Source of the DNA: Lindgomyces ingoldianus
Taxonomy: Eukaryota; Ascomycota; Dothideomycetes; Pleosporales; Lindgomycetaceae
Direction: 5' to 3'
NCBI RefSeq assembly: GCF_010093535.1
Contig: NW_022985170.1
Span: 290,016 to 354,015, forward strand
DNA length: 64,000 bases
The notes under the pieces were generated by a model. It was not told the origin of the DNA. It saw nothing but the letters and a program-made list of their open reading frames with translations, and made no database searches. Position 1 is the stretch's first letter, and each line of letters opens with the position of its first letter. The translations under genes were made by a program, and so were the position numbers. Positions 33,080-45,300 of this stretch are shown here, one piece after another.

Positions 33080-33981
33080 TCAAATCCACTTCTCCTCACC
33101 AATTGTCTCCCTTTCTAGATGGTCAAGAATCTGCCCATAGTCCTTACACACATGCTTTGCATCCCACCCATCACTACCGCCTCTCTCCCCTGTCTCCGGA
33201 TCTGGTGGGAAGGTGGTCTCCGCTCCTTCTAATGCTACATCCCCTGCGCACATTATACTCTGTCGTAAGTAGTCAAAGCAATGGTTCATATGCCAAGGCT
33301 CGATGGGATTAGAGAATCCAGGTGAGAAAGCCGCGGTATAGAGAGTAGAGTAGGCGTCGAGGATTGAGTATAGACAATGCAGTTGGTGGGTCATCGAGGT
33401 GGTGAAGACAGTTTGGTTGGGGTAATTAATGATCGGTGTGGGGAGGTTATCATACTTGGTCTGGTTCTTTACCAGAACATATCCGAGTCCCTCTACCATC
33501 TTCGTCAGTATTGTCGAGCCACGAAGGCGCTAGAATACACACTCGGCACTATGCTCAACCAAGCATTCTGAGTCTCTAAATCCCAAAATGCAGACACGTT
33601 CTTTGGTGCGAAGCGGTTATCTGGCTTAAAAGTCACAATCTGCTGAGAAACTGTCCAATAATCAGCGCCGTCATCGATGTTACCGTTTGAATCGGGCTAC
33701 ATACATCTTGGGGCAAACCCGGTCAGATCTCCTGTGAATTCAAAACGATGGCTCCTTTGCTGGGTATGCTTCTTCCACCTCTTCTCTGCCAGTAAGCCAA
33801 ATATTACGAGCAACAGGGCGGTATCGATCATCCACCGATACCTCCTCACAATTCCCCAGACTCCTGTCCTTCTCCGTCGAGACCGCACTTCGTTCTCTGG
33901 GTCCCATTCTTCGACTTCGGTGCTGGATTCAGAGTGCCCATCAACGTTCCGGAGCGCATCGTATTCGCTGTGATCCTTCAT
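33080..33981 (-). CDS. UstYa-like (DUF3328) oxidase
   Basis: Three exons, complement(33080..33492, 33543..33650, 33705..33981), with introns of 50 and 54 bp give 265 aa. I chose the ATG at 33981 (MKDHSEYDAL), which gives the short acidic cytosolic tail usual in the family before a basic stretch RRRR and one membrane helix at about 50-66. The spliced protein restores the family blocks GFAPR, WLSIVPKGLGYV, and the two HxxHC motifs: H164-QL-H167-C168 and H196-MN-H199-C200, the second followed by DYLRQSIMC. These paired motifs are the proposed metal or redox centre of UstYa proteins. UstYa proteins oxidatively cyclise ribosomal peptides such as ustiloxin or act in other secondary pathways. No precursor peptide, peptidase or methyltransferase is visible nearby, so the substrate is unknown. 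Confidence 0.88.
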
Positions 33982-34909
33982 TGTCGCGTTTACCTGTAAT
34001 GTAGAGACGTTGAATTTGGACCGATATGGCATAAATTTAGGCATAAGGATAGCTAGATGGGCCTGGACGGTAATATCTTTGAATTTCTGCAAGCAGAAGT
34101 GAAGGTCAAGGGAAACAGAGACGTATATCAGAGGCAGCAAGTCAAACATCTCCTGTAACGCCAAGCGTTAGAAGATGTCAAACCTCGTCGAACCATCATC
34201 AGCGGATACTCTACTAAGATCCCACAAATCCAAATAGAGAATGACTCCAGAATGACTCTGCTAAGTTCTTTCTGCGGATTGCTGAGAGTCCTAGGTTAGA
34301 GATGAGCTTTGGCACATCGCATTCTGTTTCCAGAGGCAAGATGTACCCTGTAAATCAGAGAAATTGAAACCAGAACGACCAACTGAGCAAATCACGTCTT
34401 CAACCGTCTATCCCGAGAAGAGCCCAAGCGGTGACGGAAACGTTGGTTTTGATTGTAATCGTGATAGGTGATGGCGTGCTGATGCAAGCCCCAGGAAGGC
34501 GACGGCAACATTCATTTTTCCATCGTCGGCAAGCTGGAGTGCCGATGTGCCGACTACTTCAACCCTTAACCTTCAGCCTGAATTTTTTACATGACACCGC
34601 GAACACACCAAACCCTTGGTCAAACATGGAGCATGGAATTATTAAAAAGAGACTGCATTGCGAAAGGCCATGAGTTGGTACATAGTTATCAAAGGTGCCT
34701 GTTAAGGCTTCTCACCCGCCACCATCACAGACTCGCCCTCTCTTCACCCCTCAACGTCATTCTCAAGATTGCTGTAGGCAATAGACATATATCTAAGCAT
34801 GGAACTCGAAAGTCCAATTAGTGCCTATTCCTGCAGTCTCTCAGCTACAAACATTCCTATTTGCCCTGAACCTCTGCTCCTATCACAACAGGCGCTCCAG
34901 AGTGTAACC
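33982..34909. other. Intergenic, no gene recognised
   Basis: Promoter of the UstYa-like gene and 3' side of the disordered-protein gene. I looked for repeat-rich or small secreted precursor frames near the UstYa gene and found none. Confidence 0.5.
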
Positions 34910-37148
34910 TCATTCTATGATTCGGATATGCCGGTTCAAGCTAGCATCTTGCCGAACGAGCATTGAAGCTGAATCCTTTGTCTTTAAGCCTTCAGCTGTA
35001 TTCTTTCTAGTTGGGGCCGAAGACGATGACATGCTCAAGTCAGCAATCGGAGAGGGCGGGTCCGAAGCAACATGATTCAAATGTGGAATCTCGCGCGCGG
35101 AGGAGCTAGCATGATTTTTTGCATGCATCCGTTTCTTTGCCATGGAGATGGAATCTCGATGCATGAAGAGTTCGGGGGAAACTCCGCCAGCATTGAGGAT
35201 TCGTGAACGCGCAAGTGTTACTGAATCACGGTGGCCTCTGAACTTCAAGTCAGAGTCTTCCATGTTAGAAAACCTTCGGATGGAGGATGGTTTCCTCGTG
35301 CCCCGGCTCGCTCCGATGAGAAGTCCAGCTCTACTGTTGGTGGCTTCCGGATCTGGCACAACCAGTGACTGTCGATCTGAACTTACGTCTGTTGCGTTAA
35401 CAGCGGGGTCTGGTTCGGTATCATCGTGCGAGACTGAACGAGACATTCTGGCACTAGGTGGCTGCGATGGGTGACGGGATGGGATTGCACTTTGCCTTTC
35501 GCTGTTGGGAGGTGCGATTATGACCAAGTCCTCGTCATCTTCGACTGCGCAGCCGAACTGGGGATTGCGACCATCATCATCCGGAAATACCACAATCCGC
35601 GGCTTGTATGATCTCGTTAGGCTGTCCTTGCCCCAGGACCACTCCGCAAGCTTAGTGTTGACACGCTCCAAGCCCTTGGTAGCGAACGAACCAGCAGCTT
35701 GAAGAGCCTGGCCTGCAGACGAGCAACGTCCACCTGCCTCAATGGCAGGCTCCTTTTGGACGTCATCCCACACAACCTCATAGCATCCAGTCTTCGACTC
35801 CACTATCTGCATAGTAGGAGTGGCTAGATCTATTCCGTCGTCGTCTGTTGCCGGAAATTCTTCCGAGCTCCAAGAGGGTGCGATTGCAACGACATGTACA
35901 TCAGTTCGTGTGATGGCAGTGTCCGCGAGTGTGCTTTTCGTTTTAGGTCCCGGGCAGGAGCGAACTCTCTTGACGGATATCGCTCTATTAGAGCTGCTTT
36001 CTTCCATTGCTGTCTTCGATCGTTCGAATGGCTCTCCTGCTTCGAGGTCTCCTTGTCCCGTCCACAGCTTCAACGGGGGTAAGGAAAGCAACTTCTTCGA
36101 TAATACCCCTTCAAAATCCACCGTCTTGACTCGGCGAAGTTTTCGCCGCCCATGTGAGTCTTCCGAGTCTGTACTTCCTCCATTGGGAGGTGTAGCCGCC
36201 GCACTCTTGGATTTCTGCTTCATACATGGCTTTAAAGGGAGGTCGTGATCCGATCGCTTAGCTTGTCTAATGCTCTGTGCTGAAGATGATGGCTCGGAGT
36301 ATGTTCGAACAGGAAACCACATGAAACCCGGTCTCTCCGGAGCCTGTGGATTTGTCCACTGGAATGGAGCTGGCGCTGCACGTACACGCTGAGTACGCGA
36401 AGATCTGACCGGAGGGTGGCCGTTACGCTTCGTTTCCATGACGAGTCGTCGTTGCAGTGTGGCAGAGTCTATAGCTTGATCAAGACGTGACAATCTTGCG
36501 TTGAAACTAGGATTTCCAGATGAATGCCTTCGTGGCGGTTTTATACATTCGTTCCGTCGGGACTCGTGAAGGGAGTCGCTGCCCGTATCGTCAGCACCTA
36601 GACATCATGGTGGAGTTCATGACCGGGGTATAATACCACGATGCTGAGCCGAGGACTAGACTGCTAGAAGCTCTCTTTAATGACCGCGACGCAATGTTAC
36701 TCTCTAGAGCCCTGAGAAAAGTTGCTCTTAAGTGTTCTCCTCTTGAGTCACCTATGCAGCTATTTCTGCTAATGTCAATGTCGAAGAGCAGGTCCTCGGA
36801 AAGCAACGGCTCGCATTCTTCGACCTGGGGCGAAAGAAAGATGTCTGATCCGTGGTCATTGTCCACAGTTAAGGCTTGTGATGGCAAAGGAGATGGCGGC
36901 CAGCCTGTCCAAACTCCGGGCATTCTTCCCGAGATGGTAGGGGCAACGGCTCGATACTGTAGGGTAATTGCGTCGTAGAAAAGGTTGCTCTGCTACTAGG
37001 TAGAGCGGCCACGTCTCCACGGCTGCGGATAAGGATAGAAGAGGAAGGGTTCTGTCACATGTGTTGGAGGCAGGGGATAGAAGGTATCGAGGGGTTCGCG
37101 GGCGATGTGCACAACAGTGTAGAGTTTGAAGTCCGCCTCTGCGGCCAT
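34910..37148 (-). CDS. Long disordered protein of unknown function with a possible PP1 docking motif
   Basis: My model is complement(34910..36597, 36701..36992, 37059..37148), 689 aa. The 3' exon (527 codons from its first Met) is certainly open. Exon 2 begins QSNLFYDAITLQYRAV and joins exon 3 by a 103 bp intron at Ser in LRALES-ADDTG; another donor is possible. Exon 1 starts MAAEADFKLYTVVHI in a good ATG context. Between exons 1 and 2 the frame is open except for two adjacent UAG codons at 36993-36998. I remove them with a 66 bp pyrimidine-rich intron whose donor is GTGACA. No folded domain is recognised. The protein is polar, rich in Ser, Arg and Asp, and ends RHIRIIE. The segment RRVKTVDFE contains a KxVxF-type protein phosphatase 1 docking motif, next to LKPCMKQKSK. 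A regulatory or scaffold role is a guess. Confidence 0.6.
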
Positions 37149-38082
37149 GGGAATGAGGAAGCGGCTGCATTTCCATGGCTCCTTCTTCTTGACTTAGCCT
37201 TTGTGTTGACGTCGAAAGAAGTCGTGATGATGAGTGGGAAGAAGCAATCACTACGTTGAGGGTGCTATTGACTGTGTTGGAACAATGGACCAGTTGCGTT
37301 CACACAAAACGCAACGACTCATGACGCAATGCCAACTAGAAGATATCGCAGTCGTTGTACGGATCCGTACGTTATCGCTTACGGCGGGACATAACCTTAG
37401 AAGCATCTTATTTCGATGAAGAAGGCTGGCATTGGAGAGGATGTCGCTGCGGTGCCTTAAAGGGCTGGTGCTGCATGTCGAGCGGTGCATGTGGGAGAGC
37501 TGAGCATTGAACTAGTCCGAATTTGGACGGCTAAGCTTCCAAGAGAAGAGATGCTGTGGAGAGACACGTGCAGGCACTTCGGGAGAAATCACTCTCAACG
37601 ACGAATGAGCCTCTTCCAACGACATTCTGTCAATCTTCACAATACGTCGTGCATGCGAATGATGCAACACCTGCCTTTTCCGATAAAGGCACTCCGCCGT
37701 CACCCCACGAACTCATTTTCTGCGCAGCGACTCACAGCTCTGTATTTAAAGGCGTGTTCAATAGCATCTCGAGATCTATGCCATCTCATGAAGCTCAATA
37801 TCACATCAGCGAGCGGCCCTGGGGGCGCCTTTCGCTTTGCTACTATTGACTGGCGCAGCGCCGGACGTCGTTCACAGAGATTCTCACAGCTCGATCCCTG
37901 TCCATCCGGCCCCGCACGTGTTCCTTGCAGTGACTTCGCAAATATGCAGGTCCATCGGAACGTGCATCATCAGCCTATTTCTAGGGGTTGGTGCTGTCGG
38001 TCGACAGGGTATATATGGAGGGATTCCATCCTATGATGCAGTGCTTGAAGAAGCACACGAGCACGCCTGCCTCGCCCTCAAC
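37149..38082. other. Divergent intergenic region, no gene recognised
   Basis: It separates the disordered-protein gene (minus) from the secreted phytase-like gene (plus). The frames seen are short or upstream extensions of the phytase-like exon 1. Confidence 0.5.
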
Positions 38083-39943
38083 ATGTTATTTCCAGCGACG
38101 CTCCTTCTTTCCTCTCTCCTCCGGGCGGGCTCTGTCACCGGAAGCCCGGTCCACCCCCGTGCAGACCCTGCGCCAGTTAAGCAGACTGACTGCAATGGAA
38201 AAAGTTATGTGTATGAAGAGTTAGCTGGGTTTGGTATCTTCCCATCTAATGCACGGGACAAATTCGGCGACACGATTGGTGGCTTTGGATCATCCATTGC
38301 GCTTGACAAAAAGTCCTGGAAGAAGAAAGATGGCAAGGAAGAGGCGTACGAGGGCGTTCTGTACGGCCTTCCAGACCGAGGCTGGAATACTCAAGGCACA
38401 CAGAACACGAAGGGCAGAATCCAAAAATTCAGCATTACTCTCACTATCGTGAATGCTACTGTCGCAGATCCTGCGTCGCCGAACTTCGGGATCAAGTATC
38501 TCGACACAATCATACTCTCTGGACCAGATGGAACTCCTGTTACGGGTGCGTACCACCCTTGATATGCTTGTTCAACAGGCTGACGGTTTCTTTAGGTCTC
38601 GATGCTGATGCTACTGGGAGCATCTCATTTCCGGGGTTCCCTGAACTTCCAGTCGCCACGTGTAAGGTTTTCATATCACTGACTCCGAAGTCGAGGCTGA
38701 TCTATATTAGATACTGGTGATGGTTTTGGAGGGGCTGGGCCGGGCGGGAAGCGCATTCCTGTTGATGGAGAGGGAATCGTTCTTGGCGACGACGGTACTT
38801 TTTGGATTAGTGACGAATATGGTACTTTTCTCGGAGGTTAGTCAAAGGTAGTCACTAACCATTTCTAGGGCCGTATGTTTACCAGTTCGATCACAGTGGC
38901 AAGATGATCGATGCCATCCGGCCACCTGATGTCTTCATTCCGATGAGGAATGGCAAGGAGAGGTAGGCTAGTCGGCATAGCACAAATATGCATCTGACCT
39001 AATTTTTCGACAGCTTCAGCGCTGCTTCTCCTCCAATCTTCGATTTGCAAAGGGTTGTCAGCCCTTCGAATCCCGTCACTGGGCGACAGAATAACCAAGG
39101 GTTCGAAGGCCTCACAGCAAGTCCGGACGGAAAATCGTTATATGTCTTACTCCAAAGTGCTCTGTACGTTTGCTCATCGAATATCTGGGAAGAAGTCTCA
39201 GGCTAATTGTAGATAGGAGGCAAGAGGGTGGGGCAGCGACAACAACACGTCGTCACACACGTTTCCTCAAGTACGACATCTCAGGCAAAAAAGCAAAGTA
39301 TGTGGCGGAATATGTGGTCCCACTCCCATTCATCTCCAATGGCAGGGTAGCAGCGCAATCGGAGGTCCATTTTATTTCCCATGAACAATTCCTCATTCTT
39401 GCGCGAGACTCTGGTGCCGGCCATGGGCAGTCCAGCTCGACCTCGCTATATCGCAACGCCGATATATTTGATATCTCCAAGGCTACCGATATCAAGAGTG
39501 CGTCGAATGACAAGACTGATGGTGCCATTGCCAGCTCCACCGGAGTTTTAAATTCAGGCATTACGCCTGCAACTTATTGTACCTGGATTGAGTTCAATAA
39601 CAACTCACAACTCAACAAGTTTAAGGCCCACAATGGAGGTGCCCAGGATGCGTTCCTTTTGAACGAGAAATGGGAGGGTTTGGCATTGGCTCCTGTTGCT
39701 GGTGAGTTTGAGAAAGATGGAAACAAAGATGGGAAGGAGTATTACCTGATTGCCTTCTCTGATAACGACTTCATAACTCAAAACGGTACCGGGCCCTTTC
39801 TATAATATTAAAGTTATATACTAATACTCCTAGGCTTCATCAATGGTGGACAGAAACCTTATTCTGATGCATCTGGCTTCAACTTGGACACCCAAGCTCT
39901 GGTCTTCAAGGTCAGATTGCCAAAAGGCGCTGATCCCTTGTGA
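38083..39943 (+). CDS. Secreted phytase-like esterase (PF13449 type)
   Basis: Seven exons: 38083..38545, 38596..38661, 38711..38821, 38869..38962, 39014..39163, 39217..39785 and 39834..39943. All six introns are 47-53 bp. The product is 520 aa. The ATG at 38083 opens a signal peptide (MLFPATLLLSSLLRAGSVTG). The body has beta-propeller style repeats: GFGIFPSNARDKFGDTIGGFGSSIA, YGLPDRGWNT, LGDDGTFWISDEYG, YVYQFDHSGKMI, NQGFEGLTASPDGKSLYVLLQ, and near the end EKWEGLALAP with YYLIAFSDNDF. These blocks belong to the esterase-like activity of phytase family, extracellular proteins whose exact substrate in fungi is not settled. An extracellular phosphoester-related role is likely. The neighbours do not indicate a pathway. 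Confidence 0.88.
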
Positions 39944-41745
39944 TCGCTTAACTTAGGGAGGGTGTGTGGATATATTCTAATGAGTCTAAGACAATAATAA
40001 ATAGCATGGACATCTTGGTGGCCTCCCACACAGTTTATTCCCATCCATTCTTCGGTCTACCCCCATCATCAACCACTTGCTCGTTACGTATTCCGCGATC
40101 TGTCAATGGCTAACATTGTCCTCGATGGCCCGCTTCAAAACATCATCCATACAAGCAACTATGCATCTGTTGCCCTTTGCCCGGTGGCGTTTGAAGCCAC
40201 ATTGCCATCGCATTCCTCTGGATATACATGCGATTCAAGATCCGGCGACTCCGCACATAATCTGAGTCATATGCAAAAACCAGATCCTGCGATTATTGCC
40301 CCAGACTTGTAAACCCGGATTAGCATGCTTTTTCTTCCTCTTCGAAAGTAAAACACCAAATAACCCAAATAGCTTCCCCAGTAGGCCGCAAGCACACTTT
40401 CACAAATGAGCGCCACACTCCAGTCAAAGCCCTCCCTTGAGACCAATGACTTTGGCCCGTCCCCTCAACCTACCCACAGCCAGCACGAATGTGATAGAAA
40501 TAAGTCAATTTGGTGGGATACCCCAGTGAGTATTCTCGATACGTGTCCCCGTGTACAAAGGCAAAGGCAGACCTCTTTGGGAATCAGGGTCCTCTTCCGA
40601 TGAACTTTGCACACTTTCCGATGGCACAAGAGGCGAGGTTCAACCGGATTCCTGGTCCTTGGCTCTGAACGTTCGCCAACATTCCTTTGGGAACGGCGGT
40701 GAGCGTAGTACTTTCGTGATCAAGAGTCCAAGGTAGATGAAGTAGAAGTCTGGACCTTGTGCAGGATGTCTCTAGGCGGCCAGCTCCTTTTCGCAAATTC
40801 GAGGGCCACCGATGGGGGAATAAGATCATTGATCTCTGAGGCTACTGCCTCTGGCTGATTGCACCATATCTCACATCGGCGGAAGTAATTGAAGCCTAGA
40901 CTTAGTGTCCCGAAATGGCTTATGGGATGCTCGTTCCTGTCGCTGAATTTCCCTAGCATTTCTCCTCCTCTTCGTCTAGATTTCTGCCTAGTTTTTCGTG
41001 GAGAGTGTGCCGGGAGAGGCTACCCCTACCTCCTTCTGGTGGGACATGCGCGATACCGTTCTGGTATGCAGACGAATGTATTGTCAAGCCGACAGCTGGG
41101 TGTTGAGCCCGTCAGCTGGCACGCCTCCGCATGTGCCACCAGTTGACGCGCCGGATCGTGCAATGTCAGTCCTAGGCAGAGCCAAACATGATACTCTCGA
41201 TGCAGGACGGTCCCGACGATGCCACGTTCTCTCTGCAGGGTACTCTCAAAATGGAACCGATAAATTTCAAGGTAGCCAGTGTCCTTGCGTCGATAGCTCT
41301 CCGCGACTCAGCACACGCCACTAAGCGTAACACTCTGACTAGGACCCCTGCGACATCCGACCCAGTTTGGTGTGTCCCCGCGTCTTCGCTACCCCAGCTT
41401 CTCCAGAGTTATGAGGAACGATGACAGAGCTTGGATGTGATCTAGATCACTGTGTCGGTAGACGTATTCCGGGCTGGCTCCCCTTGGAGGAAACCACATT
41501 TGTATATCTGGGGGTGTTCCCATGGTGTCGGGAGAGATCGTCGACCTTTTTAGCATCCCGGATAGAGACTCCTTGCATTTCTGCAGCTCTCTTTCGTGTT
41601 CTCAGCGTCTACTGCGGCACAGTTGGCGAACAGTTTGCACGTTCTCCTCTTGTCGATCTATCTCACCGCTTCCTCTTATCCCTCTCCCGCATTCCCGCGC
41701 TCCCGCGTTCCCGCACTTGAATTCACCACTCTTACTCACGAACAT
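39944..41745. other. Gene-poor 1.8 kb gap
   Basis: Between the phytase-like gene and the MFS transporter. Short frames at 40406-40736 (plus) and 40720-40959 (minus) could be joined by GT-AG introns, but they show no domain and overlap each other. I see no repeat or tRNA. It may hold a decayed gene or a long transporter promoter; 41600-41745 is CT-rich and looks like a 5' leader. Confidence 0.45.
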
Positions 41746-43984
41746 ATGGCCGAAGAGAAGTCTGGCACGGTCATGACCGAATCCGAAGAAAAGAACGATG
41801 TCTCCAGCACCTTACAAATCGAAGAAGTTCATGTCGTAAAAAAAACCCACGCAGACGGCGTTGTCGACTTCGTGGATACTCGTGCTATCGGTGGAGCTGC
41901 CGAAGAAATGCCTCCTGGCTACTTCTGGAGTTTTCAATTCATTGGAACTGTTATCGTACGTCCAAGCCTCAATTGCACCCTCCTGTGAAACATCTTGAAT
42001 TAATATACAGTATACTAATGAAGAGCTTTAGGCCGTCTGCACGGGATCCATTTGCGCATACCTAGGATGGGTGTTACCAGCGAACACACTGTATGTTGTG
42101 CATTTCTCTTTTCGTGTCATGTTACACTGAATGAGTTATATTCACTCCACTTAATCTTTCTTTTCTAACCATGTCTCAGCACTCTGATCAATGCGGATAT
42201 CGGGCCCTCGACGAATCTTAATTGGGTAGCCACTATCTGGACTATTGGAAGCGCCATCGGGTTTTTACTGGTGGGCCGTCTTTCTGACATCTTTGGCCGC
42301 AAATGGATGGTCATGGGAACATCAATTCTTGGTCTCCTGGGGTGCATTGTAGGTGGTACAGCAAAGAGCATCAATACTTTGATTGGGGCGAACCTGATGA
42401 ATGGGATTGCAGCCGCCGGACAGCTTTCCTTTGGTATTGTGCTAGGAGAGTTGGTGCCGAATAAGCACAGAGGGCCGATTGGTACGTAAAGTCGAAGTGT
42501 ACTTACCAGGTTCTCTCCAGTCAGTTTCCAAAGTGCCGTTCAAATGGTCTTTCGGATTGTTGTTCCCGAGGGGATCTAGTATCTGCCCCAACTCTCCCAT
42601 CTGTGAGCACATCTGCTAACTGGTCCCCCCCCTTTAGTCACGCTGGTTTTTTTGTCATCCCTGCCTTTTGCTGGTAAGTCTCGAGCAACCCACTTCCAGA
42701 TCTGTTGGTAACGAGCCCCCAGTCTTCGGGCCTATCATTGCCCGACTATTCATCCTCCACACAGCCGCTGGCTGGAGGTGGTCCTACTATCTCGGAATAA
42801 TACTCTCCGGCATCACCATCATCCTATACCAATTCCTGTACCACCCACCAACCTACGACCAACTCCACGTCCACGGCAAGACGCGATGGGAGCAGTTCAA
42901 AGAGCTTGATTTCGTTGGTATCTTCTTGTTCGTCGCTGGCATCATCGTCTTCTTAATCGGGCTTTCGTGGGGCGGAACTACGTATCCCTGGAAGAGTGCA
43001 GCCGTCATCTGCGCCCTCATACTCGGCGGCTTCACGCTCGTTGCTTTTGGTCTCTACGAGCAGTATGTGTTCAAAGGGCAAGCCCTGATGCCGCCTCGCC
43101 TATTCAAGAAGATTGAGTTCATTGCTATTGTCATGGTCGCAACAATCGCTGCAATGGTGTACTATTCCCTCACCGTGCTGTGGCCCACGATCCTGGGAAC
43201 AGTATATACCACGGATTCGATTAAGATCGGGTGGGCATCTTCGGTTGTCGGTGGTGGTATTCTACTCGGTCAAACGTTCGGTGGCTTTGCTATCTCGTAC
43301 CTACCGAAGGTGAAGTGGCAGGTCATCATCCTATCCGTGCTTTGCACTGCGTTCCTAGGTGCGGAAGCGGGACTGCAGGCGGATGCTTATGGGACTTTCA
43401 TCACGCTCGGTGTTCTAGCTACTTTTGGTGAGCTGAAATCCTCTAATTAGTTCAAGTCTGTGAACTTTGCTAACAATCACATAGTTATCGGCTGGGTAGA
43501 CAATATCACTTTCCCCGGTGTAACCCTCCTCTGGGAGGCTCAAGACATTGGTCTTGCGACTGGAGTTCTCGGTTCCATCCGCGCCATTGGCGGCGCCGTC
43601 GCGCAAGCCCTATACGTCTCCATACTCACCAACAAAGTCTCCGTCTACCTCCCCAAATACGTCATTCCTGCCGCAACATCCGCCGGCCTCCCGGAGTCCT
43701 CTCTTCCCGCACTTTTCGCTGGCATCATAGCTGGAAACTTCTCCGCGGTGCCGGGTGTCACACCCGAGATTATCGCGGCCGCGGGTGCGGCGACATCAAA
43801 GGCGTATTTGGAGAGCTTTAGGATTGTGTTTTATGCGACTATTCCATTTGGGGCGTTGCTTATCTTCTTTGCGTGTTTGAGCCCCAATTTTGAGAAGTAT
43901 TTGAGTATGAATGTGGCGAAGAGATTGCAGAAAATGGGCAAATTGGCCGGCGAGGGACATGAGAGAGAGGGCGACGCTGTCTAA
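41746..43984 (+). CDS. TRI12-type MFS transporter (14 TM)
   Basis: Six exons (41746..41955, 42033..42090, 42180..42481, 42638..42673, 42723..43437, 43485..43984) give 606 aa. Exon 4 is only 36 bp. I placed the start at MAEEKSGTVM since the upstream extension is low-complexity leader. A hydrophilic N-terminus of about 55 residues precedes GYFWSFQFIGTVI. The loop between TM2 and TM3 carries the MFS signature GRLSDIFGRKWMVMG. Other marks are GELVPNKHRGPI, the aromatic WRWSYYLGIILSG, and 14 predicted hydrophobic helices with a large loop before TM7 (TYDQLHVHGKTRWEQFKELDFVGI). This matches the fungal trichothecene efflux/siderophore transporter (TRI12) family of proton antiporters at the plasma membrane. 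The substrate cannot be told: toxin export and siderophore import both occur in this family. No biosynthetic gene adjoins it. Confidence 0.9.
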
Positions 43985-45300
43985 ATTATAGTAATGTTGG
44001 CGTCTGAGTAGGAGAGGGTATTGGGGGCCTTTTAACATCATAGTAATATGATTTGGGAATGTTTACGAGAGTCTCGTTCTGTGGAAGATCAGTGTGGGGA
44101 AGTATCTTATATTGTGTAATCAGCCACAATTCGCCCTTGGATTCTTCTTCCTCGTTTTATGAAAGCTTGCATGATGGCAATATCAATGGCCTGAAGCCAC
44201 TCAATATCTTGCAATCATCCAACAACCGAGGTACAATTCCCAAATATCATACCAGGCTTGCAAACAATCCCCTATCGGTCTTTCTCCTCCCCTCCTTTTT
44301 TTTTTAAAAAAAAACGTTTTCGTGTCTCAAGCCAGAGGCGTAGTCTTCTCAATCAAACTTCGCCCCCGCACATCTTCTTGCTCTGAGGCTCGGCTCAAAC
44401 TAGTCCAAAATTAAGCCCTCGAGACGAGGAGAACTCGCATTTTTAGCCTCAGGCTTAGCTTCGGTGTTGCAGCGTGCCACAAAGCGTTCTAACCGGTGCT
44501 GTATCCGACTGGATGCTCAGGATACTTAGATTAGTCTCTATGGTAGTTTTGGGGTTTGGGTACCTGTGAGCTGTATTGTATGAATGGGGCCACGGTCGCA
44601 ATGACGTTCAGGACCTAGGGCTTACAACTAGAAGTGTAGGGGGCGACTGTTGCAAGGGAATACACAAATTTGTTTGTTACTCAGTACGAACTGACGGAAA
44701 AAGAAAAAGATTAATCAGGAGTAAAGATGAATGGAGCTAATAATTTGAAGGCTTTGAATTTCCGCAAATAGATCACACAACTCTTGCCGCATGCATCCTA
44801 AATCTCGGGGATCATATTCGGGGGGTTATGGGAGGGGTTTCTTTGGTCTTGAGGTACCTATCTAATCACAACGTCATTCATTTCATTCCATTCCATTCCA
44901 ATCCATCAATTCCAATCCAGATCATCGATCCATCATTCATCATCCAGCCCATCTGATCCGTCGTCCTCACACCCTCATGCGCATCCCGTCCAAGAAATAG
45001 TGGTTGCCCACAAGCCATCTGTATCATTTGATTCCATCCGTACAACCTCCATTTTGCAACTACGACGTGCCGCCAGCCACCCAACCAACCACACGAATAC
45101 GCCAGTCAAACTTAACCGAACAGCAACGAACGCCAGGGGAGATGTCTGAACACGACTGTCATGCTCGCTAAAGCTGAAAAGGGGGTTCCGAGAAAGGTAT
45201 TAAGAATATCCTGTGGAAAGGAAAGGGGACGCGTCGGATGGGGGACAAGACAGGTTTTGGAATGGGGCAGTGAACAAGTGTGGGTTCACTGGGATGACGA
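43985..45300. other. Intergenic between convergent genes, with simple repeats
   Basis: 1.3 kb with a T13/A9-like homopolymer patch near 44298-44316 and a CATTC/ATTCC-type simple repeat at about 44874-44945. No gene recognised. Confidence 0.5.
44874..44945. repeat. Imperfect ATTCC/CATT microsatellite
   Basis: A run of cattcatttcattccattccattccaatcc-like short units, decaying into atccatcattcatcatcc. It lies downstream of the importin gene. Confidence 0.7.

Noticed and set aside
40406..40959. Possible two-exon small gene (plus) and 79-codon frame (minus)
   Set aside because: Splice sites can be drawn, but the two overlap on opposite strands and neither shows a domain.
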